The position numbers were made by a program, and so were the translations under genes. Below are positions 44,983-54,170 of a stretch of DNA of 64,000 nt, piece after piece (positions within the stretch are counted from its first letter, which is position 1; each line of letters starts with the position of its first letter). The stretch spans positions 186,001 to 250,000 of the forward strand of contig JAPFCR010000035.1 in NCBI GenBank assembly GCA_026169375.1. Reading direction: 5' to 3'. The notes below the pieces were generated by a model, which saw only the letters and a list, made by a program, of their open reading frames with translations, was not told the DNA's origin and searched no databases. This DNA comes from Sporosarcina sp. (lineage in GTDB: Bacteria > Bacillota > Bacilli > Bacillales_A > Planococcaceae).

Positions 44983-46310
44983 CAACTACCAGCTCCTACA
45001 CCGAGTTCGATTAGTTCATTGACTGTTTCTTCCATTGAAATGTTGTCATTGAAGCTTTGCTTTAAGAAATTTGTAATGAGCGGTTCATAGTCAATTGCCA
45101 AATCCACTTCTTGAGATGTTCCGCGTTTATAGGCCCCTATGTTAATCAGGTCTTCTGATTTATCGTAAGTGTAATAGAGTTCTCTTAGTTTTTCAGCCGC
45201 TTTTAAATGCTCTTCACTTGTAATGTGGTTCATTAAACGGCTTACACTACTTAAAACATTAATAGCTGGGTATTGACCTTTGTTTGCGAGTGTTCGGTCT
45301 AACACGATATGTCCGTCTAATATGCCTCGAACAGTATCTGCGATTGGCTCATTCATATCATCGCCATCTACAAGAACCGTGTAAAAAGCTGTAATTGCGC
45401 CGTGTTCATTTGTTCCTGTGCGTTCAAGTAACTTCGGTAGTATCCCAAATACAGAAGGCGTATACCCCCTCGTTGCTGGCGGTTCACCAACAGCTAGACC
45501 AATTTCCCTTTGCGCCATTGCTACACGTGTGACAGAGTCCATCATTAGCATGACGTTTAGGCCTTTGTCTCGGAAGTATTCAGCGATAGCTGTCGCTGTA
45601 AATGCTCCTTTAATTCGCATTAGGGCGGGTTGGTCAGAAGTCGCAGCAATGACTATCGATCGTTTCAATCCTTCAGGACCGAGGTCTCTTTCTACGAATT
45701 CCCGGACTTCACGACCACGTTCTCCGATTAACGCGATAATGTTAATATCGGCTTTCGTGTTTCGTGCAATCATGCCAAGTAGCGTACTTTTACCAACACC
45801 TGAACCTGCGAAAATCCCTACTCTTTGACCATTTCCTACAGTTAACATCCCGTCAATCGCTTTTACGCCAACTTCAAGTTTTTCATCAATCGGTGGGCGG
45901 CTTAACGCATTTGGCGGCTCACGATCAGTTCGGACAGTTGAAAGTCCTCTTGGCAACTGACTATCATCCATAGGATTCCCTAATGAATCAAGGACTTTTC
46001 CAAGCAAGTTCATCCCTACTTTTATTTCAAGTGGCTTTCCAATCCCTTCAACGAGACAGCCGCTTGCGATATCTTGAATGTCTGTATAAGGCATTAAAAT
46101 AACAATCTCTTCTCGAAAGCCAACGACTTCAGCCATAATTGTTTTACCTTCTTTTAAACCTTGACTCAAATGGATATGACAAACGTCGCCTATCGAACTT
46201 TCGGGACCTTGAGATTCGATCATAAGACCGACGACACGGACGACTCGACCGAACTTTTTAAATGTATTTAATTTAGGAATCCATTCTGCCAACTCTTCCG
46301 CTTTTCGCAT
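44982..46310 (-). CDS. fliI: Flagellum-specific ATPase FliI
   Basis: Hexameric ATPase that unfolds and delivers export substrates, related to F1-beta. About 442 residues. Walker A GSGVGKST (169-176), ALIGERGREVREFVE, Walker B MLMMDSVTRVA and the LPKLLERTG block identify it. Start chosen at ATG 46310, about 8 nt after AAAGGGG; a TTG two codons upstream is too close to that Shine-Dalgarno. It lies 2 nt after fliH. Confidence 0.97.
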   Translation of the reverse strand: MRKAEELAEWIPKLNTFKKFGRVVRVVGLMIESQGPESSIGDVCHIHLSQGLKEGKTIMAEVVGFREEIVILMPYTDIQDIASGCLVEGIGKPLEIKVGMNLLGKVLDSLGNPMDDSQLPRGLSTVRTDREPPNALSRPPIDEKLEVGVKAIDGMLTVGNGQRVGIFAGSGVGKSTLLGMIARNTKADINIIALIGERGREVREFVERDLGPEGLKRSIVIAATSDQPALMRIKGAFTATAIAEYFRDKGLNVMLMMDSVTRVAMAQREIGLAVGEPPATRGYTPSVFGILPKLLERTGTNEHGAITAFYTVLVDGDDMNEPIADTVRGILDGHIVLDRTLANKGQYPAINVLSSVSRLMNHITSEEHLKAAEKLRELYYTYDKSEDLINIGAYKRGTSQEVDLAIDYEPLITNFLKQSFNDNISMEETVNELIELGVGAGS

Positions 46311-46312
46311 CG

Positions 46313-47080
46313 TCAATCCCCTTTCTCCAAAATCTCAATTAGTTTTTCTCTTAACTCCGCTAATTGCTCATCAATCGTCACTACAATTCGACCATGATTA
46401 GTTTCGATGTAACATTCTGTTGCTTCAAAATCTTCATTGACAAATATGAGAAATGGTGTGTCCGGTGGAAGTATAGCTGCCAGTTCTGATCGGTTAGCAG
46501 ATACTAACGGATATTGTTCTGCAGAAACGTACAACTTCACTTCTTTCATCTCCCGAACCTCGAGGATTGCTCTTCGAACTACTTCTAAAAACTTGTCTTC
46601 ATCTTCCTCAAGTGTTCCACTCAAAATTCTACTTGCTGAACGCATCGCGATTTCTAAAATAACTCTTTCTTGACTCCTTTGATAGTCTTCAGCGATTTCT
46701 TGAGACTTTTTTGTAATCTCATTTGCTTTTTCAACTGATTCTTGCATATCCGACAAAGCTTTGTCCCGACCTTCTGAAAACCCTACCTGAAAGCCTTCCT
46801 CATAAGCTTCTTGTTGTAACACCATTTTTTCTTCTTCCCACGCATCTTTCATTGAGGCAATCTCTTCATCAGCAGTTTGTTTCATTTGCTCAATTTGTTT
46901 TTTCTCCGCTTCAATGGATGCTTGCGTGTTTTTTAACTTTTGTTCACGTTCTACTAAAGAATTATTTTTAACTTCTAATTCATCAACTTCTTCGTCTACT
47001 GACATCGGTCGTAAATTTCGGATTGAAATCTCTCTCGTTGGTACTTCCCGGTTATAAGAAGCTTTAAATACATTAGACAA
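46313..47080 (-). CDS. fliH: Flagellar assembly protein FliH
   Basis: Regulates the FliI ATPase and tethers it to the C ring. About 255 residues: N-terminal SNVFKASYNREVPT, a long coiled coil (about 40-135) and a C-terminal FliI-binding domain with ILEVREMKEVKLYVSAEQY. The start is TTG at 47080, 9 nt after GGGGAG inside the end of fliG, giving an 8-nt overlap. An ATG 15 codons upstream encodes residues not expected in FliH. Confidence 0.88.
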   Translation of the reverse strand: MSNVFKASYNREVPTREISIRNLRPMSVDEEVDELEVKNNSLVEREQKLKNTQASIEAEKKQIEQMKQTADEEIASMKDAWEEEKMVLQQEAYEEGFQVGFSEGRDKALSDMQESVEKANEITKKSQEIAEDYQRSQERVILEIAMRSASRILSGTLEEDEDKFLEVVRRAILEVREMKEVKLYVSAEQYPLVSANRSELAAILPPDTPFLIFVNEDFEATECYIETNHGRIVVTIDEQLAELREKLIEILEKGD

Positions 47081-48086
47081 TGACGTCGTCTCCCCCGCCA
47101 CGAGCAATAATGATTTCGCCAGCATCCTCTAATCTTCTAATGATGCTAACAATTTTCGTTTGTGATTCTTCAACGTCACGGAGTCGTACAGGTCCCATAA
47201 TTTCAATCTCTTCTTTGAACGACTCAGCCATACGTGAGGACATATTGCTAAACAATACATCTTGAACTTCTTCGCTCGATACTTTAAGTGAGAGAATAAG
47301 GTCTTCGTTTTCACACTCACGAATAATTCTCTGAATCGAACGATTATCCAGCGTAACAATATCTTCGAAAACAAACATACGCGTTTTAATTTCTTCAGCT
47401 AACTCTGGGTCTTGCTCTTCGAGTGCATCCAAAATTGTTTTTTCTGTCGCACGGTCTACTCCATTCAACACTTCTACAACTGCATCGACGCCGCCTGTTT
47501 CTGAGAAGTCTTGTGTAACAGTAGAAGACAGCTTTCGTTCTAAGACGGCTTCAATCTCACTAATTACTTCTGGTGAGGTAGAGTCCATCGTTGCAATTCT
47601 TCTTGCAATATCCGCTTGGACGTCTTGCGGGAGTGAAGATAGAATGACACCTGCTTGTTCCGCTTCCAAATAAGATAGAATCAGCGCAATTGTTTGTGGA
47701 TGTTCATTTTGAATGAAGTTCAATAATTGCCCTGGATCAGCGCGTCTTGCAAAGTCAAATGGACGCACCTGCAAAGAAGACGTCAAGCGATTTAAAATGG
47801 CTTGTGCATGATCTTTTCCTAATGCTTTTTCAAGAACCGTCTTTGCATACCCAATTCCACCTTGCGAAATATAATCTTGAGCAATCGCTATATTGTGGAA
47901 CTCTTCAATAACGCCCTCTTTAACAGATGACTCTACTTTTTTAACACTTGAAATCTCAAGCGTTAACCGCTCAACTTCTTCTTCGCTTAAATTTTTATAA
48001 ACGGAAGCGGCAACTTCTGGTCCTAGAGAAATGAGAAGGAGCGCAGCTTTTTGCCTTCCTGTCATTTCTTGTTCTTTTCTTACCAT
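47073..48086 (-). CDS. fliG: Flagellar motor switch protein FliG
   Basis: C-ring protein that contacts the stator and generates torque. The 337-residue protein has FliG_N (about 8-110), FliG_M with EHPQTIALILSYL (about 129-141; EHPQ motif) and FliG_C with the conserved charged residues in the IQRIIRECENEDLILSLK region and KEEIEIMGPVRLRDVEESQT (about 293-312). Length is normal. It follows fliF by 15 nt, with a GGAGGAG Shine-Dalgarno. Confidence 0.97.
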   Translation of the reverse strand: MVRKEQEMTGRQKAALLLISLGPEVAASVYKNLSEEEVERLTLEISSVKKVESSVKEGVIEEFHNIAIAQDYISQGGIGYAKTVLEKALGKDHAQAILNRLTSSLQVRPFDFARRADPGQLLNFIQNEHPQTIALILSYLEAEQAGVILSSLPQDVQADIARRIATMDSTSPEVISEIEAVLERKLSSTVTQDFSETGGVDAVVEVLNGVDRATEKTILDALEEQDPELAEEIKTRMFVFEDIVTLDNRSIQRIIRECENEDLILSLKVSSEEVQDVLFSNMSSRMAESFKEEIEIMGPVRLRDVEESQTKIVSIIRRLEDAGEIIIARGGGDDVIV

Positions 48087-48101
48087 GCTGTGTCTCCTCC
48101 C

Positions 48102-49691
48102 TTAGTCTTCAGCAATCCAGCTACGTAATAACTTCGCAAATTCCTCAGGCTTCTCTTTCGCCATCTTCTCAAGTTGTTTACGGCGGAGTGTTCCTTCTGT
48201 TTCCTGTTCTTCATTAATATCTTCTACATGTAGGATTTCTTCTTGTTCTTCAATCGCTTCTTCAACTTCTTCTTCTTCATCTTGACGACGATTACGGATA
48301 AACAAGAACGCTAACACGATAATCACAAGCACAAGTACACCTGCAATAATATAAATCCAAAATGGAATTTTTTCAGTAACTGTCGACATCTCTATGTCTT
48401 TACCATTAAACGGATGAACTGAAACAACAATTCGTTCATTTAAGTCACCATCAGTTAATTCGTCTGTTGCATCTTTATCAATCGATGTACGAATGATTGT
48501 TGCTAACATATCCTCAATATCTGCTTGAAGTCCTGCTGGCATCGATGCCATGTCATCTGCAACTGGTGGTTCGATCATTACTTGAATCCCGATATCTCGG
48601 ATTTTATAAGGACTTTCAACGATTTCTTTTCGAATGCGATTGACTTCATTGTTAATCGTCTCTTCTAATCGTTCGTAATCTCCATTTGCACCATTCCACT
48701 CACCAACACTTGTGTTATTATCTGTTGGATCATCCATCGGCGGTGCTTCTCCATCTGGAGCAGCACCTTCAAATGTTTCCGTAATTCGTTGAACGCTTAA
48801 TGCGATTCCTTCCATACTTTCTTCATCTACTGGTGTAACAATTGATTCTTCACGATTTTCTTGTTTGAAATCGATATCCGTTGTGACAGCTACAACAACC
48901 TTATCTCTTCCAATCATCGTCCCTAACATCATTTGAACTTGCTTTTGAATATCTCTTTCGACCGTCTTCTTTACTGACATTTGGTCTGCAATACTTGTAC
49001 CAAAACGATCATTATTTTGCACTAAATCATAGTACTCAAAGTATTGGTTCGCAATTTCAATGTCTTCTGTCGCTAAGTTCGGAACGCTTTTAGAAACTAA
49101 ATTATAAAGTGCGGTGATCTGTTGTTCTGTAAACTGGTGACCTGGATTTGTATTTAAAATGATTGCTGCACTTGCCTGTTGTTCATCATCATTAAAAAAA
49201 AGGTTTTCGCTAGGTAAAGTTAAATTAACCTTTGCATCTTTGACCCCTTCAATACTCTTTAAAAGGTTGGCGATTTCTGTTTGCATTGCGGCAAGTTTAA
49301 TTACATTGAACTCATTATCCGTCATACCAAATCCTGCGTTATCCGAGAAAAAAGAATAATCAATAGTCCCCGTATTTGGATAGCCTTCCCCCGCAAGCGT
49401 CACAATTAGCTCATCAACTTGTTTTTTAGGCACCAAAATTGAACTACCACCAGCCGCAACTTGGTTCGGAACACCTAATGTATCTAGTTGTTCCTTAATG
49501 CGACTCAGTTCTGCCGTAGAGACATCTGAATAAAGGGGGACATACTCTGTTCTTGAAAGAAAATAGGTAATTGTTGACGCCATCAAAATCACCGCTAGTA
49601 AAGAAATTCCGTATGTGGTTTTTTGTTTTTTAGAACGACTAGACCAAAAAGTCTTCACATCGTCTCTAATTTTCGCCAATCTTTCATTCAT
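48102..49691 (-). CDS. fliF: Flagellar MS-ring protein FliF
   Basis: Builds the membrane-embedded MS ring. The 529-residue protein has membrane helix 1 (about 24-44), a YscJ-like domain with YVPLYSDVSTAELSRIKEQL (about 51-70), the C-terminal FliF domain (about 245-430) with an acidic variable loop, membrane helix 2 (about 444-467) and a C-terminal FliG-binding tail (LEKMAKEKPEEFAKLLRSWI). Length is typical of Bacilli. Confidence 0.97.
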   Translation of the reverse strand: MNERLAKIRDDVKTFWSSRSKKQKTTYGISLLAVILMASTITYFLSRTEYVPLYSDVSTAELSRIKEQLDTLGVPNQVAAGGSSILVPKKQVDELIVTLAGEGYPNTGTIDYSFFSDNAGFGMTDNEFNVIKLAAMQTEIANLLKSIEGVKDAKVNLTLPSENLFFNDDEQQASAAIILNTNPGHQFTEQQITALYNLVSKSVPNLATEDIEIANQYFEYYDLVQNNDRFGTSIADQMSVKKTVERDIQKQVQMMLGTMIGRDKVVVAVTTDIDFKQENREESIVTPVDEESMEGIALSVQRITETFEGAAPDGEAPPMDDPTDNNTSVGEWNGANGDYERLEETINNEVNRIRKEIVESPYKIRDIGIQVMIEPPVADDMASMPAGLQADIEDMLATIIRTSIDKDATDELTDGDLNERIVVSVHPFNGKDIEMSTVTEKIPFWIYIIAGVLVLVIIVLAFLFIRNRRQDEEEEVEEAIEEQEEILHVEDINEEQETEGTLRRKQLEKMAKEKPEEFAKLLRSWIAED

Positions 49692-49773
49692 TATAATCCT
49701 CCGGTCTTCATAAATCGTTTGAACCTATTCACTGTGCCAGAAAAACGCTACGCTTTCATGATCACAAATGATA

Positions 49774-50082
49774 TTAAACTTGCATACGTGCAATTTCTTG
49801 ATAGGCTTCTACGATTTTATTTCGCACTTCCATCGTTGTATTGAGTGAAATTGATGCTTTTTGAGCAGCAATCATCACCTCATGAAGATCAACGTTTTCT
49901 CCTAACACTAATTTCTGAGTCATTTCATCCGATTCAACTTGTTGGACATTCGTTTTTTCAATTGCATCTTTTAAAAAGCTTGAGAATTGTTTCTGAGCAT
50001 CTACAGAAGAATTTGATAGATCTTTCGGAGTGTTTTGTGTGATTTTATTCGGTGTGTGTGTGAAAACAGATTGTATATTCAC
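49774..50082 (-). CDS. fliE: Flagellar hook-basal body protein FliE
   Basis: MS ring-rod junction protein and the first export substrate. The 102-residue protein ends with the family motif NVDLHEVMIAAQKASISLNT (about 64-83) and VRNKIVEAYQEIARMQV. It lies 20 nt downstream of flgC and 82 nt upstream of fliF; I see no clear structure in that gap. Confidence 0.94.
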   Translation of the reverse strand: MNIQSVFTHTPNKITQNTPKDLSNSSVDAQKQFSSFLKDAIEKTNVQQVESDEMTQKLVLGENVDLHEVMIAAQKASISLNTTMEVRNKIVEAYQEIARMQV

Positions 50083-50102
50083 AGGGTTTCCCTCCTTACT
50101 AT

Positions 50103-50564
50103 TTACTTGCCAATTTCAAGGGCTTTCATAAGCATTGATTTATTTGCATTAAACACTGTAACGTTCGCCTCATACGACCGAGTTGCTGACATTAGATTGA
50201 CCATCTCCCGCAGTGGATCTACGTTGGGCATTTTGATATATCCATCGTCATCTGCATCTGGATGTTCGGGGTCATAAACAGATTTAAAAGGCGTTTCTCT
50301 ATCTTCTTGTACCTTTGATACTAGAACGCCGTTACCTGCTGAATTATTTTTATTTTTTCCAACTGCTGCTTGAAGCATATTTGAAAACTGCCCATCTTTT
50401 GGTTGCAGCGTTACAGTTTTACGGCGATAAGGTTCCCATTCTCCATCTACTAAACGTGCACGCGTTGTGTCTATGTTTGCCATATTAGAGGAAATAACAT
50501 CCATTCGAAAACGTTGTGCTGTTAGAGCAGAACTTGTCGTATTTAAACTATGAAAAATACTCAT
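50103..50564 (-). CDS. flgC: Flagellar proximal rod protein FlgC
   Basis: Rod protein. About 153 residues starting MSIFHSLNTTSSALTAQRFR, with the SNMANIDTT motif (about 27-35) and C-terminal DPLREMVNLMSATRSYEANV (about 119-138). I chose ATG 50564, 9 nt from AGGAGG; an ATG two codons upstream is only 3 nt from it. It follows flgB by 2 nt. Confidence 0.95.
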   Translation of the reverse strand: MSIFHSLNTTSSALTAQRFRMDVISSNMANIDTTRARLVDGEWEPYRRKTVTLQPKDGQFSNMLQAAVGKNKNNSAGNGVLVSKVQEDRETPFKSVYDPEHPDADDDGYIKMPNVDPLREMVNLMSATRSYEANVTVFNANKSMLMKALEIGK

Positions 50565-50566
50565 AA

Positions 50567-50959
50567 TCATCGTCCTCCTTTAACGACAGTTTGTAACGTA
50601 TTAAACTTTCCATTAAGTCTTTCTACCAGCGCATTGTAATAGATTTGATTTTCCGCTAAGTCGGCTTGCTCTTTATCCATATCGACACCATTTCCATTAT
50701 GATGATAGCGGAAATTAGCAATATCAAATACGCCAGTTTGCTCATTTCTATTACTAAAATTGATATGTTTATGATGCGTTTTGTGAGCTGTCATTTCAGC
50801 AGACTTAGCATTCGTAAAAACATCTTTAAAACTAACATTTTTCGCTTTGTAGTTTGGGGTATCGACATTTGCAATATTTTGCGATATCGTCTTTCCTTTA
50901 GTCACGGAGTAATTAAGTCCTTTTTCAAGTGAGGAAATCGTTGATCCAAACAACTTCAT
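50567..50959 (-). CDS. flgB: Flagellar proximal rod protein FlgB
   Basis: First gene of the fla/che operon; a rod protein of 130 residues with the motif SQNIANVDTPNYKAKNVSF (about 26-44) and the C-terminal helix QADLAENQIYYNALVERLNG (core DLAENQIYYNALVERL). The operon promoter region upstream holds a TATAAT and a CodY-box-like sequence. The ATG lies about 7 nt after a GAGGGTG Shine-Dalgarno. Confidence 0.95.
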   Translation of the reverse strand: MKLFGSTISSLEKGLNYSVTKGKTISQNIANVDTPNYKAKNVSFKDVFTNAKSAEMTAHKTHHKHINFSNRNEQTGVFDIANFRYHHNGNGVDMDKEQADLAENQIYYNALVERLNGKFNTLQTVVKGGR

Positions 50960-51034
50960 AAATTATTCACCCTCATTATTTTTCCATTTCATTATACTTT
51001 CTCTTCCACTGTTTATCATTGTTAAACTTAGTTT

Positions 51035-51059
51035 ATTATAGCGTATTTTATCGAAAATT
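51035..51059 (-). promoter_or_regulatory. fla/che operon promoter -10 with overlapping CodY-box-like sequence
   Basis: The minus strand carries AATTTTCGATAAAAT (51045-51059), 11 of 15 matches to the CodY consensus AATTTTCWGAAAATT. It ends 4 nt before a perfect TATAAT (51035-51040). The -35 at 17 nt is weak (TAGCAA). CodY directly represses the fla/che promoter in B. subtilis, which supports the reading. Confidence 0.5.
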
Positions 51060-51257
51060 GCTAGACAGATAGGTCGAATTGTCTTAGTCTTTACTCGGTA
51101 TATGTAATAGTTTTTTCACATTTACTTTCACTCCATGCACTTATACCTATTTTCACTGAATCTTGTCATTTGGTGGATTCCATACATTTTTTATAAAATC
51201 CTCCACTTCACCGCTGCGTAATCGAAAAATCCTAAAATCAAAAGCAAATTTCTACAC

Positions 51258-51302
51258 AAAAAGACCAAGAATACTGTCATAACTGACAACATTCTTGGTC
51301 TT
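51258..51302 (-). terminator. Intrinsic terminator after codY
   Basis: A 19-bp minus-strand stem (51284-51302 with 51261-51279, two G-T pairs, 4-nt loop) starts with AAGACCAAGAAT and is followed by T5. It lies about 58 nt after the codY stop and separates xerC-hslV-hslU-codY from the fla/che operon. Confidence 0.92.
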
Positions 51303-51360
51303 CGGTTTAATATGATCCATTAATGAGTTAAGTAACCTGCCGAATCATTGGAGTAATTCA

Positions 51361-52134
51361 TTATTTTTGCTTTTCAAGTTCAGTAAGAAATTTACTATTC
51401 AATACTTTAATGTAAGTACCTTTCATGCCTAATGAACGGGACTCAATGACCCCAGCACTTTCTAACTTACGTAATGCATTAACGATTACTGAACGAGTAA
51501 TTCCTACGCGATCTGCAATTTTAGATGCAACGAGCAAACCCTCTTCCCCGTCAAGCTCTTTGAAGATATGCTCAATTGCTTCATGCTCACTGTAAGAAAG
51601 TGAATTAATTGCCATTTGAACAACTGCTTTACTACGCGCTTCATGTTCAATTTCCTCTGACTTTTCACGAAGAATTTCCATACCAACAACTGTTGCACCA
51701 TACTCCGCAAGAATTAAATCATCATCGTTAAACTCTTCTGACATTCTCGCAAGTAAAAGTGTACCTAAACGCTCTCCGCCACCCATAATCGGAACAATTG
51801 TTGTTAATCCATCTTGGAATAACTCCTTGTTTTCAATCGGGAATGCCGTATATGAACTTTCAATATCTAAGTTTGAAGAAGTTTCTCTTATCTCAAAAAG
51901 TTTTTGTGTATACTCTTCAGGGAATTGACGGCTTTCAAACATTTGCTTGACACGCTCGTTTTCAATTTGCTGATGAATTTCATGTCCGAGTAATTTACCT
52001 CTTCTGCTTACGATAAATACGTTAGACTCAATTACTGTACTTAATTTCTCAGCCATTTCCTTAAAATTTACTGAGTCTCCACCCGACTCTTGTAACATTG
52101 CGTTAATTTTACGTGTTTTTATTAATAATGACAT
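51361..52134 (-). CDS. codY: GTP-sensing and branched-chain amino acid-sensing repressor CodY
   Basis: Global nutrient regulator of Firmicutes. The 257-residue protein has a GAF ligand-binding domain (1-155) and a winged helix-turn-helix (about 200-257) with [20 protein letters not shown] as the recognition region. Length and sequence are close to B. subtilis CodY. It is the last gene of xerC-hslV-hslU-codY. An AGAATATTCT palindrome (52174-52183) lies in the 87-nt gap upstream and may be part of an autoregulatory site. The fla/che operon, a known CodY target elsewhere, starts just downstream. Confidence 0.97.
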   Translation of the reverse strand: MSLLIKTRKINAMLQESGGDSVNFKEMAEKLSTVIESNVFIVSRRGKLLGHEIHQQIENERVKQMFESRQFPEEYTQKLFEIRETSSNLDIESSYTAFPIENKELFQDGLTTIVPIMGGGERLGTLLLARMSEEFNDDDLILAEYGATVVGMEILREKSEEIEHEARSKAVVQMAINSLSYSEHEAIEHIFKELDGEEGLLVASKIADRVGITRSVIVNALRKLESAGVIESRSLGMKGTYIKVLNSKFLTELEKQK

Positions 52135-52221
52135 TATTGTCTTCCTCCTAAATGTAATACAAGTTAATGTTATAGAATATTCTAAAGGTTTTCAATCATT
52201 AAATAAACCATTATGGTCTAA

Positions 52222-53619
52222 TTACAAAATAAATTGTGACAAATCTTTGTTCTTTACGATATTTTTCAACTTTTCGTCGACATATTCCGGTGTTATTTTA
52301 ATGGTTGCTGGTCCTACATTCGCTGCTTCGTAAGATAATTCTTCGAGTAATTTTTCCATAATTGTATGCAAGCGACGCGCACCGATATTTTCAGTTTGAT
52401 CATTCACTTCAAATGCAATCTCCGCTATTTTAGTTATTGCCTCTTCTGTGAATTCTAAAACAACATCTTCTGTTTTCAATAATTTTTCATATTGACGAAT
52501 GAGCGAAAAGTCAGGTTCTTTTAGAATGCGTTCAAAATCATCTTTCGATAACTTATCAAGCTCAACACGAATTGGAAATCTTCCTTGTAATTCCGGAATG
52601 ATATCCGATGGTTTTGATACATGGAATGCTCCTGCTGCGATAAATAAAATAAAATCTGTTTTTACAGCACCGTATTTCGTGGAAACTGTCGAACCTTCTA
52701 CAATCGGCAAAATATCTCTTTGCACACCTTCACGGGAAACATCGGCAGATGCACTTCCTTCGCTTTGTGCTATTTTGTCCATTTCATCTAAGAAAATAAT
52801 GCCCGATTGTTCTGTTAGTTCAATCGCACGCCTTGCAATTTCATCATGGTCGATTAGCTTATCTGCTTCTTCTTCTTCAAGAACGATTCGAGCGTCTTTT
52901 ACCTTCATTTTACGCTTAGCCTTCTTTTTAGGCATCAATGACGAGAGTGCATCTTGCATATTCGCACCCATTTGCTCCATACCAGATCCTTGGAATGCGT
53001 CATAAAGTGAAGGTTGTTGCTCTGTGATTTCTACCGTCACTTCTTGTTCTTCAAGTTCTCCAGCTGCTAAACTTCTTGCAACATCCGAACGTTTCCTTTT
53101 AACTTCTGCTTCTTCAATATGGTTCGTTTCTTCAACTTCTTGTTTTTGGCCAAAAAGCATTTCGAATGGATTTTGACTTGTTCCCTGTTTTTTCATTTCT
53201 GGAACAAGTAATTTTACTAAGCGTTCATTGGCAAGCTTTACCGCTTTTTCACGAACTTCATCTCGCTTTTCATCACGAACGATTCGAACACCAGCTTCTA
53301 GTAAGTCTCTAATCATCGATTCCACATCACGACCAACATAACCGACTTCTGTAAACTTTGTTGCTTCCACCTTTAAAAATGGTGCATGAACAAGTTTAGC
53401 AATTCGTCGCGCAATTTCGGTTTTACCAACACCTGTTGGACCAATCATAAGAATGTTCTTTGGAATAATCTCATTTTTCTCTTCTTCAGATAACAAACTT
53501 CTCCTATATCGGTTTCGGATTGCAACGGCAATGGCACGCTTTGCTTTTTCCTGACCAATAATATAACGATCTAAATGCTCCGTAAGTTCCTTAGGCGTTA
53601 ATTCCTTTCTTTTCGTCAT
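52222..53619 (-). CDS. hslU: ATP-dependent protease ATPase subunit HslU (ClpY)
   Basis: AAA+ unfoldase that feeds substrates to HslV. The 465-residue protein has Walker [10 protein letters not shown] (60-68), [20 protein letters not shown] pore-loop region (about 90-109), the I domain insertion (about 110-245) rich in charged residues, Walker [12 protein letters not shown], and the C-terminal peptide KDLSQFIL that docks in HslV. Its ATG shares one base with the hslV stop codon. Confidence 0.97.
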   Translation of the reverse strand: MTKRKELTPKELTEHLDRYIIGQEKAKRAIAVAIRNRYRRSLLSEEEKNEIIPKNILMIGPTGVGKTEIARRIAKLVHAPFLKVEATKFTEVGYVGRDVESMIRDLLEAGVRIVRDEKRDEVREKAVKLANERLVKLLVPEMKKQGTSQNPFEMLFGQKQEVEETNHIEEAEVKRKRSDVARSLAAGELEEQEVTVEITEQQPSLYDAFQGSGMEQMGANMQDALSSLMPKKKAKRKMKVKDARIVLEEEEADKLIDHDEIARRAIELTEQSGIIFLDEMDKIAQSEGSASADVSREGVQRDILPIVEGSTVSTKYGAVKTDFILFIAAGAFHVSKPSDIIPELQGRFPIRVELDKLSKDDFERILKEPDFSLIRQYEKLLKTEDVVLEFTEEAITKIAEIAFEVNDQTENIGARRLHTIMEKLLEELSYEAANVGPATIKITPEYVDEKLKNIVKNKDLSQFIL

Positions 53620-54158
53620 TAAAGTACCTCCACAATAATCTGATCATTTGTATAGACACATATTTCTGCTGCTGTCTCAAGTGCTGCCTTCGCGATTTCT
53701 TCAGCTGTGAGTGAATCACCACTATATTTTTTCAAAGCGCGACCCGCCGCTAGTGCATAATGACCACCTGAACCAATTGCTAAAATACCATCATCTGGCT
53801 CAATCACTTCACCAGTTCCAGAAACGAGCAGTAACTCATCTTCATCCATTACAAGCAACATTGCTTCAAGCTTACGAAGCATTCTATCCCCGCGCCACTT
53901 TCTTGCAAGCTCAACAGCTGCTCTTTGTAAGTTTCCGTTAAACTCGGTTAATTTACTTTCAAATAAGTCGAATAAAGTAAAGGCATCTGCCACTGATCCA
54001 GCAAAGCCTGCTAATACTTTTCCGCCGTATATTCTACGTACCTTCCTTGCAGTATGCTTCATAACGACCGCATTTCCAACAGTTACCTGTCCATCACCAG
54101 ACATCGCACATGATCCGTTATGACGAACAGCAAATATCGTTGTTGCATGAAACTCCAT
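53619..54158 (-). CDS. hslV: ATP-dependent protease peptidase subunit HslV (ClpQ)
   Basis: Two-ring threonine-type peptidase with a proteasome beta fold. 179 residues. The core aligns with E. coli HslV from [10 protein letters not shown] onward, with [24 protein letters not shown] and [14 protein letters not shown]. Four residues (EFHA) precede the Thr-Thr pair after Met1. B. subtilis ClpQ has SSFHA and is reported to use an N-terminal Ser. Here the residue after Met is Glu and no other start is possible, so activity probably needs removal of MEFHA to expose Thr6. It lies between xerC and hslU. Confidence 0.95.
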   Translation of the reverse strand: MEFHATTIFAVRHNGSCAMSGDGQVTVGNAVVMKHTARKVRRIYGGKVLAGFAGSVADAFTLFDLFESKLTEFNGNLQRAAVELARKWRGDRMLRKLEAMLLVMDEDELLLVSGTGEVIEPDDGILAIGSGGHYALAAGRALKKYSGDSLTAEEIAKAALETAAEICVYTNDQIIVEVL

Positions 54159-54170
54159 AAATTTAACCTC

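Larger units (their letters stand above)
50960..51360 (-). other. Intergenic region between codY and flgB (fla/che operon control region)
   Basis: 401 nt without a supported gene. In transcription order it holds the codY terminator (51258-51302), about 200 nt of AT-rich sequence, a CodY-box-like sequence (51045-51059), a TATAAT -10 (51035-51040) and an approximately 75-nt leader to flgB. I found no convincing sigma-D promoter here; the best partial match has a poor -10. Confidence 0.7.

Noticed and set aside
51070..51105. Possible sigma-D promoter upstream of flgB (TAAA with GACCTATC)
   Set aside because: The -10 matches the GCCGATAT consensus at only a few positions, so I did not list it.
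51128..51187. Short ORF of 19 codons with an upstream GGAGG in the codY-flgB gap
   Set aside because: The Shine-Dalgarno spacing is 12 nt, the peptide has no recognisable feature and the region is expected control DNA. Too weak to call without conservation or ribosome profiling.
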